Source: Bretschneidera sinensis (Eukaryota > Streptophyta > Magnoliopsida > Brassicales > Akaniaceae). Taken from it: DNA of 64,000 nt. A model generated the notes under the pieces. The model saw nothing but the letters and a program-made list of their open reading frames with translations, ran no database searches and had not been told where the DNA came from. How positions within the stretch are numbered: position 1 is the stretch's first letter; every line of letters begins with the position of its first letter. Location: NCBI GenBank assembly GCA_023935145.1, contig CM043698.1, positions 84,360,001-84,424,000 of the forward strand, written 5' to 3'. The position numbers were made by a program, and so were the translations under genes. This document shows, in pieces, positions 35,685 through 47,810 of the stretch.

Positions 35685-36072
35685 TACTAAAATTCTTATA
35701 AATGCGGATTGTGTAAATATTGTAATGAGTGTAGTATCTTTTTGTGAGGATTCTTTTCCATTGATATTGATGAGAATGAGGAAATATGAGATTTGACTTT
35801 TTTTTAAATAACGGTAATCACCTAGAGACACATACTTAATAATTGGATATGTATTAATGCTTGATAAATAAAACTAAAAATCGATTACTCCTAGTAATGT
35901 GAACCTCACTAAGCTTTTCATGCTCACCCTTCTCCTATTTTAGTTTTTCCCAAGCAGATAGTAGGGCTTGGAATAAACTCTAGTGGAGAGTTAGCAGATT
36001 GGCATTTCTTAGGTGGGTTCATTAACGACATCCTCATCGTCTGTCTTGCATCCGCATTTAGCATTTTGTCCT

Positions 36073-38285
36073 TATAGATGCTAATGATGTTAAATCTAAC
36101 CATGCATGCTTGTCTGGCACCGTGCCATAAATTCAATTATAGACTAAAAGAAACTTTACTAGTAATTATAGGAAAGTTTGCTTATAACTTTCCTACTATG
36201 CATGTTTTATTTAATTGTGTTGGGGATATGTGTCATATTATGTGTGGGCATTTGATCCTCGGTTGTTGAGATTCTCTATGGTCAATGCTTTTCCTAATGA
36301 GATGGTATGCCAACTCAAATAAAAATTAAATCTACGATTATGATTGTACCACACCATATATTTTAGTTAAGTATTCATGGAAATGTTGCTTAATAATAAT
36401 TATTGATTCTATTTTCAGATGATGTGGTCGACATACCAATAAGTATTCTAACAAGAAGGATCCAAATAATGTTTGTGGCCTGACGAAAAGTTCTTATCTA
36501 AACCAGGTTCAAGAAAGATAATATGGTAGAAAATATTTTTCCACCATTGGATTAAAATAATTTCTTTCTTTTTTTCTTTCTTATGCCATCCAATAGTGGA
36601 AGATGTCTTTATGTCATGTATCTTTTTTTTAACATGATCTAGACAAAAATTTCTCGTGGCTTGGTCCAAGAAATTTGTCCACCGTTTTGGACTATCCTCT
36701 TTTTTTTCTTTCTCTCTTAGGTCTCTTTTGCTATAGCTTTACATTAAAGTGCTTTTATCCTCTTCACCCTTAAAGTTAAAGACTTTAATTTAAACCAAAC
36801 ACATATGAAAGCAACTTTGATTACTAAAAATACTTTTTAGCTATAAAAAGCTGCAGTAAGCGAGAACTTTTTCTTTTACTTTTCCTTTTAAATATTATAG
36901 TATGACAATTTACCTGTCTAAAGCTTAAAACATTAAAGAAACAAAAAGTCCTAAACACAACAAATTAGAAAAAGGGGTTTGCTATTTTACCCCACTGTAG
37001 GAGAAAATTAGCAATGTACCCCAACTTTTGTGGATAAAAACACCCTCAATAATTCAAAATCACATAACACAAACATAAGATAAGTAAAGTAATTCAACAA
37101 ATACAATTATTTAAATTTTCCACCTATAGGATTTTTTGGCGATATCGGGTCAACTGGTGGTCGGAAAAGTGCATCCCCATTACTGTTACAAAACTCTTGT
37201 TGAGATATACCAAATAGGGTTCGGAAGCTCTTACTACCGCTAGCCCTTCGTGTAACGACCCATCCCGAGTAGACTCTACTATAACGGCTCCATTACATTT
37301 TAGCACTAAGTACCTTGATTGAAGATACAACCATGCAAAAACTTATCAACATACAAACATTTATTCAAACATTACAAATTTCATAATCATCTTTACATGT
37401 CCAAACAATTTACAATACAAGAAAATCAACATCTTAACAACTTATAATAGACACCAATAAAAAGAATACTTTCTCTACTACACTTGACTTATACACCTTT
37501 TTATGAATCACAACATAAGACTTTTATTTACAATTCCTATTTACTTTTTTCATTTCTTAGCTCCAAGGAAAATAATCATCACAACGATATTGATATTCTT
37601 AATTTATTACAAAATTTATATTCCAAATCTTACTTCAGACACATGAAATAAAATCAAACATTCATGATCCACATTCATTCTGATAGTTTTCAATTCACAA
37701 CAATTGATATCTTAACATCCTTCACCGGATCATTCGCATCACATGACTCTCATGGGCCAATCTTAACATATGTCATTCATGAGTCAATCTCAACACATGC
37801 CCTTCACCCAATCTCCAAACATGCTCATTATGCATGGAATGAATGTGATGAGATGCAATGTAATGCAAAATCATTCTTCACTCATTTTATTTCATTGCCC
37901 TTTATTGGGCTCATCATATATAATAATGGGGACGTCTCCCCACGTACAAGTATATCTCAACAACATCAACACAATATCAGCTTCATTTTCATTTTTGACC
38001 TCACCCAACACTCCTTCTCGTTAGACAGATGTTTTCAGTCTTGCACAACACTCCCCCTAGTTAGACGGATCATGAAATGGTTTATGCAAATATGAAATGT
38101 CATTCATGACCCAACAAATATCTAAAATAAACATCTATCAAACAATCGCATTACTAATTCATAACAATCCACAATCACTTTTATTACAATTAAACACATC
38201 ATGATTTCTTCACACATAAGCTACATTAAGCCACTTAATTCTTGCACAATCAATCCTCGCGCGCACACACACACACACACACATA

Positions 38286-38353
<68 letters not shown>

Positions 38354-40635
38354 ACTCATATTATTATTACTATTATTTATACTTTCACATTCGATTATAT
38401 TCTCATATTTTATTTCTATTACTCGAGTTCGTACATTTACTAAAAGTAAGGTGAAACTCACCTTGCTACGGGTTCTAACTACATCCTTTATCTCTCAAAG
38501 ATTTACCACTAGTACCTAAAAATGAATAACACTTAATCTCATTACATTAAATCATTTAAAATAATACCTAGAAACCTTAAGGTGTTTTACACACTTTAAG
38601 TATCATGTGCGCACTATGCACGAAACCAGAAATCAAGAAATCAATGCGTTAAGCCATTTTTCAAATCGTTTACTTTGGATCTAAAAAAAATTAAATTTTA
38701 TGAATAATAGCACTTTTAAAGGTTTTTTAAATCATACTTCTAATGTATATAAATATTAAAATCACTTTAAGAAAGTTTCACATTCAAAAACTGAAGGAAA
38801 ATATCAAATTTTCAAAAATCAGCATAATCCAATAGACTGAATACTTGATCCAGTAAACTAGAAAAGCTCCAAAAGCTTCTGCCAGTTAATCCAGTCGACT
38901 AGATATATTACTCAAACAACTGAGTCCTTCCAAAATAGCCCAAAATTCTAAAATCACAACTTTGGTTGAAAACCACATTTTCATTCAAAACACACAAACC
39001 CTTTCCAGAATCTTTCAAATAAACCATAAATTTACAAAACCAAACTCAAAATCTTAGATTAAGAGACATGTATAATATTCAATAAGAGAATAGAACAAGT
39101 ATTTACCTTAAGTTTCGCAATAAAACTCTCATCCTTTTTTTTTTTCCTTTTTCTTCATCTCTTTCTTCTTTCTTTCCTTTTCTCTCTTTTCTCTTCTCTT
39201 TCTCTCATTCTCTCGGCCTCTCTAGAAAGTTTTAGAGTTTGCTCATCTTTCTCTCCCATTCTCATCCTATTTATAGCCTAATTTTCCACTTATTGCATTA
39301 TCCCCTTTAACTTACACCTTTTGCCATTTTCCACCACACAACTCTTTAAAAATTTCCATTTTCACTTTGTTCCTCCTACTAATTTTGAAAAGTTTTTGTA
39401 AAAAAAATCTCAATTAACAGTTATTTTATTACTTGGTTCTTAATTTATTTACTTTTCCTAGAGTTCCATAAATCCCAAAGAATTTTTTTTAACTCAAATC
39501 TTAACAAGTATACCAAAAACGCATCGAAGTGAAACTCTATGATATTTAAATATTTTATTTAAAATACCGGACTCTGCAATTCTCCCTCACTAATAAAGAT
39601 TTGGTCCTTGAAATTTCTTTGGCCAAGGTCCGTAGAACATCAAGGTTATCATTATTTTAAGTCTGTCCCATATCTCAAGCACATTTCTCAACTCTCCACA
39701 TTCTTCAATTTTTTCCAACACAAGATTAAACTTCTATTGTCTATCATCTTGAATTCTCTCTAAATCATTTCCAACTAACTAATTTATCATTGAAGTGATC
39801 TAACATACTATTTTAATAGACTCCATTTTGTTTTACAAGAAACTCTTCTTTTTTAATAAGTGGTGTTCCCCCTTCTAACTAGTCATCCTTATAGTTCATT
39901 CTTTCTCCTCCATTTGGTCCTTCAATTCACACAACAAGTCCCTCAAATCAAATATTCCTAACTAAGAGTATTACTTAAATTCCTTACATTTTTCACACAA
40001 TTTTCTCTTGACTTCATACTTCAAGGGTCTCAAACGCAGACGACTTTTAAATCGTATCTTCCCCAAGGTACCTCTTCACAGGGTCACTTACCAACTAATC
40101 ACATCTTCTTATTATTCAATAATTTTTTACCCATCTAGATATTGTACCTAGGACTCGTCAATGGTGTTATCACAAATTATACTCACTTTGACTTAGTTCT
40201 TAATCATCACCTCCACTCGTTTACTTCACAATTCCAGATTATCCACGGAAATGAAATAATCACATTCTGAAAATTTTAAGAGTGTCTCCACAAATTCATC
40301 TTATAACTATTTATCTTTGCACTTCCACTTCTTGAACGAACACCTTTCCAAAATTCTAACCTTCAACTCGATCATTCCTATAGCATCTCAAATCATACCT
40401 AGACTTTTATTTTTAAAACTTGTACCTTCATCTTTTCCCTATCTCATCCTTTTATACTTTTATTTCTTTTCCCTTTTAACCATTCCATTTCCAATATTTT
40501 CAATAGCTTCACACTTTTCAAGATTATACTTCACATAAAGTTTAAACTAAATCAAGGATCAAACACAAATTCATAAATTCATGAATCTTATTTAACATAC
40601 TTTCAACTTCTCAATTTAGTATCACATTCATAAAT
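36073..40635 (-). repeat. Right arm of the inverted duplication
   Basis: Reverse complement of 19908-24519 plus 30715-30943, without the copia element. It contains flank (36073-37250), LTR-C (37251-39578) and about 1.06 kb of gypsy interior. Its two ends share short words with the sequences they join (TATAG at 36073-36077, CATAAAT at 40629-40635). Confidence 0.88.
37251..39578 (-). repeat. LTR-C, duplicated gypsy LTR
   Basis: 2328 bp, reading on the minus strand from TGCAGAGTCC (39578) to GGGTCGTTACA (37251). It lacks about 260 bp relative to LTR-B, from the (TA)n at 23046 to the TATGATTCATAAAAAGG block; the junction falls at a shared TATG near 37515. Otherwise the order is as in LTR-B. The TTCG before 37251 equals the LTR-B flank, confirming that it was duplicated in place with its junction. 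Confidence 0.88.
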
Positions 40636-41503
40636 TATTTAAACTAAATATTTGTATAAGAAAAAGATTGAAAAAAAGGGTATGAGGTGTGGCTTGAACC
40701 CACACCATCACCCACTTTGCTTAATGCCTTAACAATTGAGCCTAGCAAGAATATTAATTGTAAGTAAGTGTAAGTAAAAGCTATTTAAAATATCAATCAG
40801 CAGAAAATAAAATCATTTTAAATATCTACAAACTACACATTTGTTCTCTTACAGAGAATATTCGAGAGACAAGAGAAATAAAGAGGAGAAAAAGAAGAAG
40901 AGAAGAATAGGGAAAGTGAAAGAAAGATAGAGAAAGAAAAATAGAAAGGGAATGAGAGAAGATAAGAAAGAGAGAGAGAGATGGAATAAGATTTTTGAAA
41001 GAATGACAAATTAAGGTATTTCTCATACTAAGTCTTGCAAATTTGATACTTTTCATGATTTTTTTTTTATTTTCTTGTATATATAGTATAGATTAATGAG
41101 TTGAGTTTTGTTTTGATTTGAATTTAAATTGATGAAGTTTAAGTTAATTGAAGTTAGGGTTTAGCTTTGGTAGTTTCTTAAACTGCCCTTAAGATCTATG
41201 ATGCAAGAACATAATTTGGATTTGGGTGATCTAAAATATGAAATTTTAGACCTAAGATAGTAAAAATTTAGTTTGGATTGGATCAATTGTCATAAATTTG
41301 GAAACTTTCTTAAAAATAACTTTATTGAAATTCTTCTAGATTTAGTATAAGGAAATTTGAAAAGGCCCTTGAGTAAATTAATTCTAATTTATCTTTATTT
41401 GAAAACTTTAATCTTTCCCTAAATTAACTTAAAAGTATTTTGGTGGAACAAAAATTTTATATTTTGGGCATAAACTTGGCTTTTGGAAAGGAATTTAAAA
41501 AAT
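40629..41503 (+). repeat. Second copy of the start of family D LTR
   Basis: Direct repeat of 32357-33225, including the tRNA-like module 2 (40682-40745, minus strand), the GA-rich leader and the donor-like TTAAG|GTATTT. It begins exactly where the inverted arm ends. Similarity stops at about 41503. Confidence 0.88.
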
Positions 41504-43080
41504 TAAGGAAATCAAGACATCAACGCCAAGAGTGTGCCAAGAATTTTCTTGAAGTGGGTTGAAATATATGACCGATCTTATGATCACTTGATGGAATATT
41601 TTTCTTAGTTTCTCGGTAATTACTGACTACAAAGTACATAAAATTTTACCATATAATACTTTCAATAGAACACGAATTTCACACAAACTACAATAAATGA
41701 TAGCTAAAACAATTGTTTTAGAGAAGCATTAAAATTGTACATATGTTACACGAACATAATAAAATAATAAAATTCATACCAAATAGATGCTGTAAATAAG
41801 TTTCTATGGAACAACTAATTTGACAATTAAGGAGTAATACTCTATTTATAGCACAAAACTAGGAAATAGAATGCATATAATCAGATAAAACTTTGATAAT
41901 AATATTTATTTTTATTAAAAGAAAATATAAAATTAAAAAATATAATAATACCTTATATCTAAATTGAACTCGACATTCCCCTTATGGAAGAAAAAACATC
42001 ACTACCTCATCATTAGAAAACTGAGTTATGATTTTCTTCTTAACATACAGAAATATGCAATATCTAAGGAAATTATCGTTCATCTTACTACGAAGCTGAG
42101 TTTTGATAATTTGAAGCTAAAATAGATGATGAGGATGGTATCACGAGTTGAAGCTGGAATAGATGATAAGGATGGTGTCAAAATAGGTGATACAGATGGT
42201 GACAAAATAGATGATGGAGTCTCTATATTATTTTCTAAATTCTTCACAATTTTCTTTTTGAAAAATGAGTTAATAGTTTTTCACTTCATGATTTAACCTA
42301 TAAACTACAAGTAAAAAATTGATTTCAAAAAAACTTCCAAAATTACTATTTAAAAATAATCAATCTTAATCTATCAAAAAAATCCTACCTATACAAGTTT
42401 CTGTCACCAGCTTAAAATACTACAATTAATTATCCAATTATATGCACCAAGAACACTGTCAAAACAATCCAAGTTACGGTTATTATTTGACAAAGAAAAA
42501 CTATAATAATTATTCAATTATATCGACAAAGTCAAAATAATAGGTACAAAAAGAATGACCATAGCCAAAAGCTTTCGGCTAAGCATTGTGCAATCTTTTA
42601 CTCTGTTCTCAATTTACAAAAAGACAGACAAAAGTTTTAACTTCTGTAAAGCTTACGTAAATTTTCAACAGCTAAATTATAATCATAATTTAAAAAATCT
42701 TGATTAAGACCCCAAATGACTCCATTTGTACAAGAATATTATTTTGTTTGTTAGCTCTAATCATATCCAACCCAAGAGAACTTAAAGAACTTCTAACCCA
42801 GGTAGGTTCCAGAGAAAATCCCAGATGGAATTTACCTCAAGCTCATGAGAAATTTTAGTAAAAATCAAAACGAGGGAATATCAGAAAACTTAGTCAGATC
42901 CCAACAAATATACAAACCCAAAAAAGAAAAAAAATATTAAAAAAAGGAATAGGTGTACCTTTTTTTATCAGCTAAAATAGACAAACACATTTCTCCTCTC
43001 TTATTCAAAATTTACACTCTTTTTGCAATCTTCAACCGCAAATTGAAAAAAAAAAATCATAAATAACCCAAAAATATAAC
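41504..43080. other. AT-rich stretch without recognised gene
   Basis: No supported coding region. 42118-42205 holds four diverged copies of a 24-bp unit with AATAGATGATRAGGATGGT words. Otherwise low-complexity AT-rich sequence. Confidence 0.6.
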
Positions 43081-43099
43081 TAATAAAAAGGGTAAAATA

Positions 43100-44340
43100 C
43101 AATATCAATTCATCACTTATCATATATATTCATCATAAAATTCAAATAATTCTTTATTCATATTATAAGTCATAATTCAATTAAATCATCAATTTACACC
43201 TCAAATATATTTTATCAAATCAATTATATTCATAATATATATATTCAATAATTATCTCATTTTATCAGTCATTTCAAGTTTTATGTAGTTTTCATGTTTG
43301 TCTCGCTTACTAACAATAAATTCAACTCACCATGTATCATTTAAAACTACTCATGAATCATCTTATTTCCTTTCCTGCTACTCTCAGCAATTTCTATAGA
43401 TTGTTGATTACTACCACCCAACCATAAAATACTCATTATTTTCTCTATCTCATACTTTTAGTTTCTATACCCTGTACCGGGTTAAGTTTCATGTATGTAT
43501 GTTCATCTTTCTTAAATTCAATTTTCAAATGTTTTAATAAAATCATTTTCCTTTCGGCCTAAATCCAAGTTCAAATTCTCTTTTTAAGAAAGGCAGAAGA
43601 AAAATTCTTCAAGATTGAAAATCTCATAACCAAATTTATAAATTTTACCTTTTCATAGCTTTTCCTCCGAAATTCTTGAAATCCTTCCATAAATCAATTG
43701 ATTTCTACGATAGGATTATGAAATCCTTCAATTTCGAAGTGTTTGAGAGCTTTTCTAGAGAGAGTATGATTCTAGAGAGAGAATACAAATTTCAAAATGT
43801 TCAAAAATGATTTTAAACTTCTCAAATTTATTTATATGAAAATTTTCGATCTGAGTGATCAGCTACCCGATCTACTATTTGGATACTTTAAAAGAATTTA
43901 AAAAATTCCACTTGAACTGTCGGTCAACTGCTAACCGATCAGTTCACCACCAGCCGACTGCCAATCAACCAAAATTTACAAAAATGCTATTTTCACACTG
44001 TCGATCTGTTGCCAGTCAATCGGTCCACCCTTGCGAGTTGACCAGTCAGTCAACCGATCACCTTACCAGTCAACTGGTCAATCGATCCCACCTTTTAAAC
44101 TTTAAAAAATTCTCCTAACTCTTTTCTTCAAATTTTTAAAAATTTCTATACTTTCTTTTTTGTAAAATTTCTAACTCTTTTCTAATAAAAATATTCAACA
44201 TTTTTCTTCAAAAATTATTTCAAACTCAACTTTCAATTTCATTCAACATTTTTCTTCACAATTTGCTTCAAATTCAACTTTATTTTCACATGTATGCCTG
44301 TTAAATTCAATATATAACCCAAATTACTTCTTTAACTTTA
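43100..44340 (-). mobile_element. Fragment of another long gypsy LTR
   Basis: Minus strand. 43300-43480 aligns with the solo LTR at 15700-15850: an exon-like block with GAAATTGCTG-type words followed by GTGAGTTGAATTTATTG and TTAGTAAGCGAG. Upstream on that strand (43880-44095) are repeated GTCRACT words inside the putative first intron, and a GA-rich leader lies near 43740-43800. The matching downstream arm is not found, so the fragment is truncated on its left. Confidence 0.6.
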
Positions 44341-44594
44341 TATCAAGGGTATGTGTATTATGTCAAATATTATGATTGTTGAGGAGATATGAATGAAATG
44401 TTTGAGAAAGAAAGTGGACTATAGTAGTGATTCAAGAATGATAGAAGTTCAAGAAGTGGATTCAATGAAAGTACCAAATGATACAAACTAGATTTTGGGT
44501 GGGTGATGCTTTTTTGTGGTAATGGTGATGAATATGGATTTTGATGATGAATTGTATGGAAGATCATGATAATTGGTACTAATTAATGGTTAGT

Positions 44595-44835
44595 GAAGAC
44601 CCCTAAAAAAATAGAGAAAAAAGAGAGAAATTACAAACTAAAAGATTTATTGTTTGATTAATTAATTCTAAAAATAAGTATACAACACCTTATATAGGCT
44701 ATGAGGGATGAATACAAAGAGTAATCAACTACCATTCTAACTAACTAACTAACTAACAAATTATTAACCAACTACTAACAACTAACTAATCTCTTATTCA
44801 ATTAACATGCTCTCTAATACTAATTCTATTCGTAT
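44595..44835 (-). mobile_element. copia LTR remnant
   Basis: On the minus strand there is a TATA (CCTATATAAGGTGTTG near 44690), preceded by runs of GTTA (44737-44756) and followed by a leader-like stretch with TTTGTAATTTCTCTC. This is the usual layout of a short plant copia LTR. Ends and target duplication were not found. Confidence 0.5.
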
Positions 44836-44879
44836 CAGAATATATGTTGTAAAAATTAAACCATGACTTGATCTCAATG

Positions 44880-45300
44880 GTACATCACTAATTGAAGCTG
44901 TAAATACACTAATATTAGTATGATAACTATAACTAGTAACATTAAGCACTGCACATGAGCTTCAAATATACTGACCGTGTTCTGTTGAAGTAGAAGCCTT
45001 TCCTGGCTTCGTTTTACTTTTCCACTTTGATCCTGTAAACAATCAAATCTTAAGTCCCTATATGAATTAAGCACAACAGACATATATATGCAAGGACTAA
45101 ATTTGGTAAACAAAATAGCCTCTTAAGTTTACCATCTCGCTTTTTCCAGAAGCCAACTGAATTTGGCTGTTGTTCTGGCTGCCCAATTTCACTTATTTCA
45201 AACCCTGCAGCAGAGTTAGTGATTGTTATTAACGATGGAAATGTATCACAAACATGCAAGCCAACATTATTTAATAACTTCACAAAATTTCTGACACTAC
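44880..45300 (-). other. Possible exons of an unidentified minus-strand gene
   Basis: Two short open stretches have plausible splice borders: one ending GFWKKRDG just before GTAAAC (about 45131), the other starting after TTTACAG near 45035 with KWKSKTKPGKAST and stopping soon after. A longer open run (LLNNVGLHVCDTFPS) precedes them after a possible acceptor. I cannot match these to a family. They may also be chance frames. The copia element with PDS5 lies directly upstream on this strand. Confidence 0.25.
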
Positions 45301-45508
45301 ATTTGGTTAGATGAAATTGAGGTTTGAAATTGGAATTGAGGTGAAATCATGGTCTTTTTCAATAATTTTTATGTTGAAAAAAATATGATTCTGCCTTAAT
45401 TGCAATTCCAAGCCTTAATTCCATACTACTAAACACAACATGAGAAAATGTTGCATTTGAACAAAAAAAAAATTCCTTTGCTTTTTGAACAAATCTTTTA
45501 AAGTGCTG

Positions 45509-45835
45509 ACACAAAAGGGTATGGGGACAAGGTTGTAATTTTGTAATCTTGAAAGAATTATACATTATTAATTTCTTAGAATAGGATTAGAATATAGTAT
45601 TTGATCATTTTTTTAATTTTTTAATTTACAGTGTTAGTTTAGGGCTAAAATTCCCAAAGATCTCTATATAAGGGATCTTTATGTTACTTTTCGAATAGCT
45701 TGGAATGAAATAAAATCATATTGATATTAGGTATCAATTTCCTCTTAACCTCTAGGGTAGCCCGACTTCTCTTCTAATCTCCAGGGTAGCCTGGTTTCTA
45801 TCTCTCTATTCTTTTTACTTCTATCCTGTTCTACA
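45509..45835 (+). repeat. 5' LTR of the PDS5-carrying copia element
   Basis: It matches 47492-47810 with scattered changes. The promoter region CTCTATATAAGGGATC is near 45662. The left edge is set only by the end of similarity and is uncertain by several bases. Confidence 0.85.
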
Positions 45836-45841
45836 TTAGTT

Positions 45842-45853
45842 TGGTATCAGAGC
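45842..45853 (+). promoter_or_regulatory. Primer-binding site of the PDS5-carrying element
   Basis: TGGTATCAGAGC a few bases after the LTR end: a perfect initiator tRNA-Met match, showing that the unit was built as a replicating LTR element. Confidence 0.9.
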
Positions 45854-46497
45854 CTAAACACATATCCCAAAAGAACTACAAATCTTCCCAACAGCACATG
45901 TTCAATCACACCATAAGCCAAAAACAGTATACCTAAACCCACCATTCCGGTGACTTTCTGTCAACATAACTGTCACTAATGACCTTGATCGCTTAAGCCG
46001 ACCACAACCTGAGTTTTTCAGGTCACGCCGCCGCCACACACCACCATTGGAACCACCCCAGCCCAGAGCCACCCACTCTACCATAACTGAAATCTACCAA
46101 TCTCTATAACCTTGGAGCCATGTGCAGATATTTTGACCAGATAACGATCAAAAGCCACAAAGACTGGCGCACTTCCTTGTTGCTAATCTCCCAAATCTGA
46201 TAGCTTCCCACCGAGCCGCCACCACCATCTTGGTTGCTAGCTTCAGGCGACCTTAACCCAAGGCACCCAGCCCCAGTTGCCGTCGTTTCGACCACCGTCA
46301 ATGCCATGTCGTGAAATGCAATTTGTTCTAAGTTGTCTTTTTTTCCTTCTGTGACAAAGGAAGCTTCCTAGTTACTTGTTAGTTTTATTTACATTTTTTG
46401 TATTAAAAAAATATAAAAAAATGACAAATAAAAGGAAAAAAATGACAATTTTTTTTTTTATTTCTATAGAAAGTAGAAAAAAAATAAAAGAGGAAAT

Positions 46498-47305
46498 ATG
46501 TCGTCAATTTTTAAACTTGACCAACAACTCACAGAAGTTTGGTATAAGCACACAAATCCTTATTTGTCGGTTGATAAGCTCATTTGTCTTCTTGACCACA
46601 CCACACTATGTCTTTCAAAGGTAACGCAGTCACCTCCTACATTGCTGCAAACATCACTCGTTTTGTTGATGGAAGTTTTAATTGCTGACCAGCTTTTCAG
46701 GAATTCACATATTGATGTGAAAATTATAGTTGCCACGTGCATCAGTGAAATAACCAGAATAAATGCACCAGACATGCCTTATGATGATGCACAAATGAAG
46801 GAGGTCTTTTAGTAGATTGTGTCCTTATTTGAACATTTAGCTGATCAGTTTAGTCAGTCATATATTAAGAGGATCTCAATTCTGAAGACTTGCCAAGGTC
46901 AGATCTTGTGTAGTGATGTTGGATCTCGGATGTGATGTTCTAATTACTGAGATGTTCTAGCATTTCGTCAAGGCTACAAAAGATTATCGCTCAGAGAATG
47001 CTTCCTCATCTATGGAGACTATTATGACCTCTATTAGAAGAAAGTGAAGAAATTTCCCATTAGTTGTTCTCCACATTCTTAGCTAGTGCTAAGAATGGTA
47101 ATACAGAAATTATGCCTATAGCTAAGAAGTTGACAGAGAGAGTTCTGGAAAAATGTGCTACTAAGCTCAAACCATACCTAATAGAAGATCATAAGGTTTT
47201 ACTCGCCACAACTCATCCTTCACATGTTGAGCAAGTTCATGAAAAGTTGGAAGACATGAGTGAGATAGTGGTTGTTATACAGGCTCTTATAGTGTTGATT
47301 TTATC
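46498..47305 (+). pseudogene. PDS5-like cohesin-cofactor fragment, N-terminal, intronless
   Basis: Translation starts at ATG 46498 (MSSIFKLDQQLTEVW) and follows the N-terminal HEAT-repeat region of plant PDS5 (C/D-type) proteins, which regulate sister-chromatid cohesion in the nucleus. Landmarks are CLSKVTQSPPTLLQ, IADQLFRNSHIDVKI, ATCISEITRINAPDMPYDD and then KKLTERVLEKCATKLKPYL. Two stops at about 46810-46815 are followed by the same frame. A shift near 46912 leads into LDLGCDVLITEMF, and a further shift leads into the last block from about 47064. The parts are contiguous, although PDS5 genes are intron-rich (family knowledge), so it was probably copied from spliced RNA. About 250 residues of a much larger protein are present. 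Non-functional as a protein. Confidence 0.82.
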
Positions 47306-47491
47306 CTACATGTTTGGTTTGAAGCACCTTAACAGCAGACATTCTTTGCCAAAAAAATTTCTTTTAGTCGAGACTTCATTTTTCAAAACTTATGTGACTA
47401 TACTTCATTTCTCCAAGCATCCCCAGTTATTATTGTTTCTTCACTTCAAAACTCGATGTCGAGTTTTTTTTAAGTGGTGCAAAATGATGGG

Positions 47492-47810
47492 GTATAAAAG
47501 GGTATGGGGATAATATTGTAATTTTGTATTCTTAAAAGAATTATATTTTATTAATTTCTTAGAATATGATTAGAATATAGTATTTTATCATTTTTTTTAT
47601 ATATAGTGTTAGCTTAGGGTTAGGATTCTTAAAGATCTCTATATAAGGGATCTTTATGTTACTTTTCGAATAACTTGGAATGAAACACAATTATATTAAT
47701 ATTGGGTATCAATTTTCTCTCAACCTCCAAGGTAGCTTGACTTCTCTTCCAATCCCTAGATTAGCCTGGTTTCTATCTCTCTATTCTTTTCATTCCTATC
47801 TTGCTCTACA
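47492..47810 (+). repeat. 3' LTR of the PDS5-carrying copia element
   Basis: The partner of 45509-45835, ending TCTACA at 47810. Confidence 0.85.

Larger units (their letters stand above)
32361..36072 (+). mobile_element. Diverged long gypsy LTR (family D), interrupted
   Basis: It has the layout of the Tekay-like LTRs at 12892 and 20948: GA-rich leader (32580-32715), donor-like TTAAG|GTATTT (32742/32743), exon-like block ending at GTGAGTTC (33648) and, near its far end, CGATTACTCCTAGTAA...CCTCAC (35881-35909) followed by AGCTTTTCATGCTCACC. It has no TG/CA ends that I can fix, because one side meets the tRNA-like modules and the other is cut by the inverted arm. A 1.24 kb insertion occupies 34346-35586. 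The first 0.87 kb recur at 40633-41503. Confidence 0.65.
45509..47810 (+). mobile_element. Short copia element carrying a captured PDS5 gene fragment
   Basis: Direct repeats of about 320 bp (45509-45835 and about 47492-47810) share TATA CTCTATATAAGGGATC, a leader and a TCTACA end. TTAGTTTGGTATCAGAGCC follows the left one, a perfect initiator-Met priming site. The 1.65 kb interior holds a GC-richer leader (45855-46320), a sense-oriented intronless PDS5 fragment (46498-47305) and about 150 bp of copia pol (about 47330-47480, FSRDFIFQNL, like the SRDV motif after integrase). Gag, protease, reverse transcriptase and RNase H are absent. The target duplication is unclear (TGACA against TCACA at best). 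Confidence 0.85.

Noticed and set aside
46104..46307. 67-codon minus-strand frame in the leader of the PDS5-carrying element
   Set aside because: Low-complexity Gly/Ser-rich reading of a GC-richer leader, antisense to the element, no family features.
45513..47810. Endogenous pararetrovirus as an explanation of the chimeric element
   Set aside because: Paired LTRs with a proper initiator-Met priming site and a copia-type pol remnant show an LTR retrotransposon.
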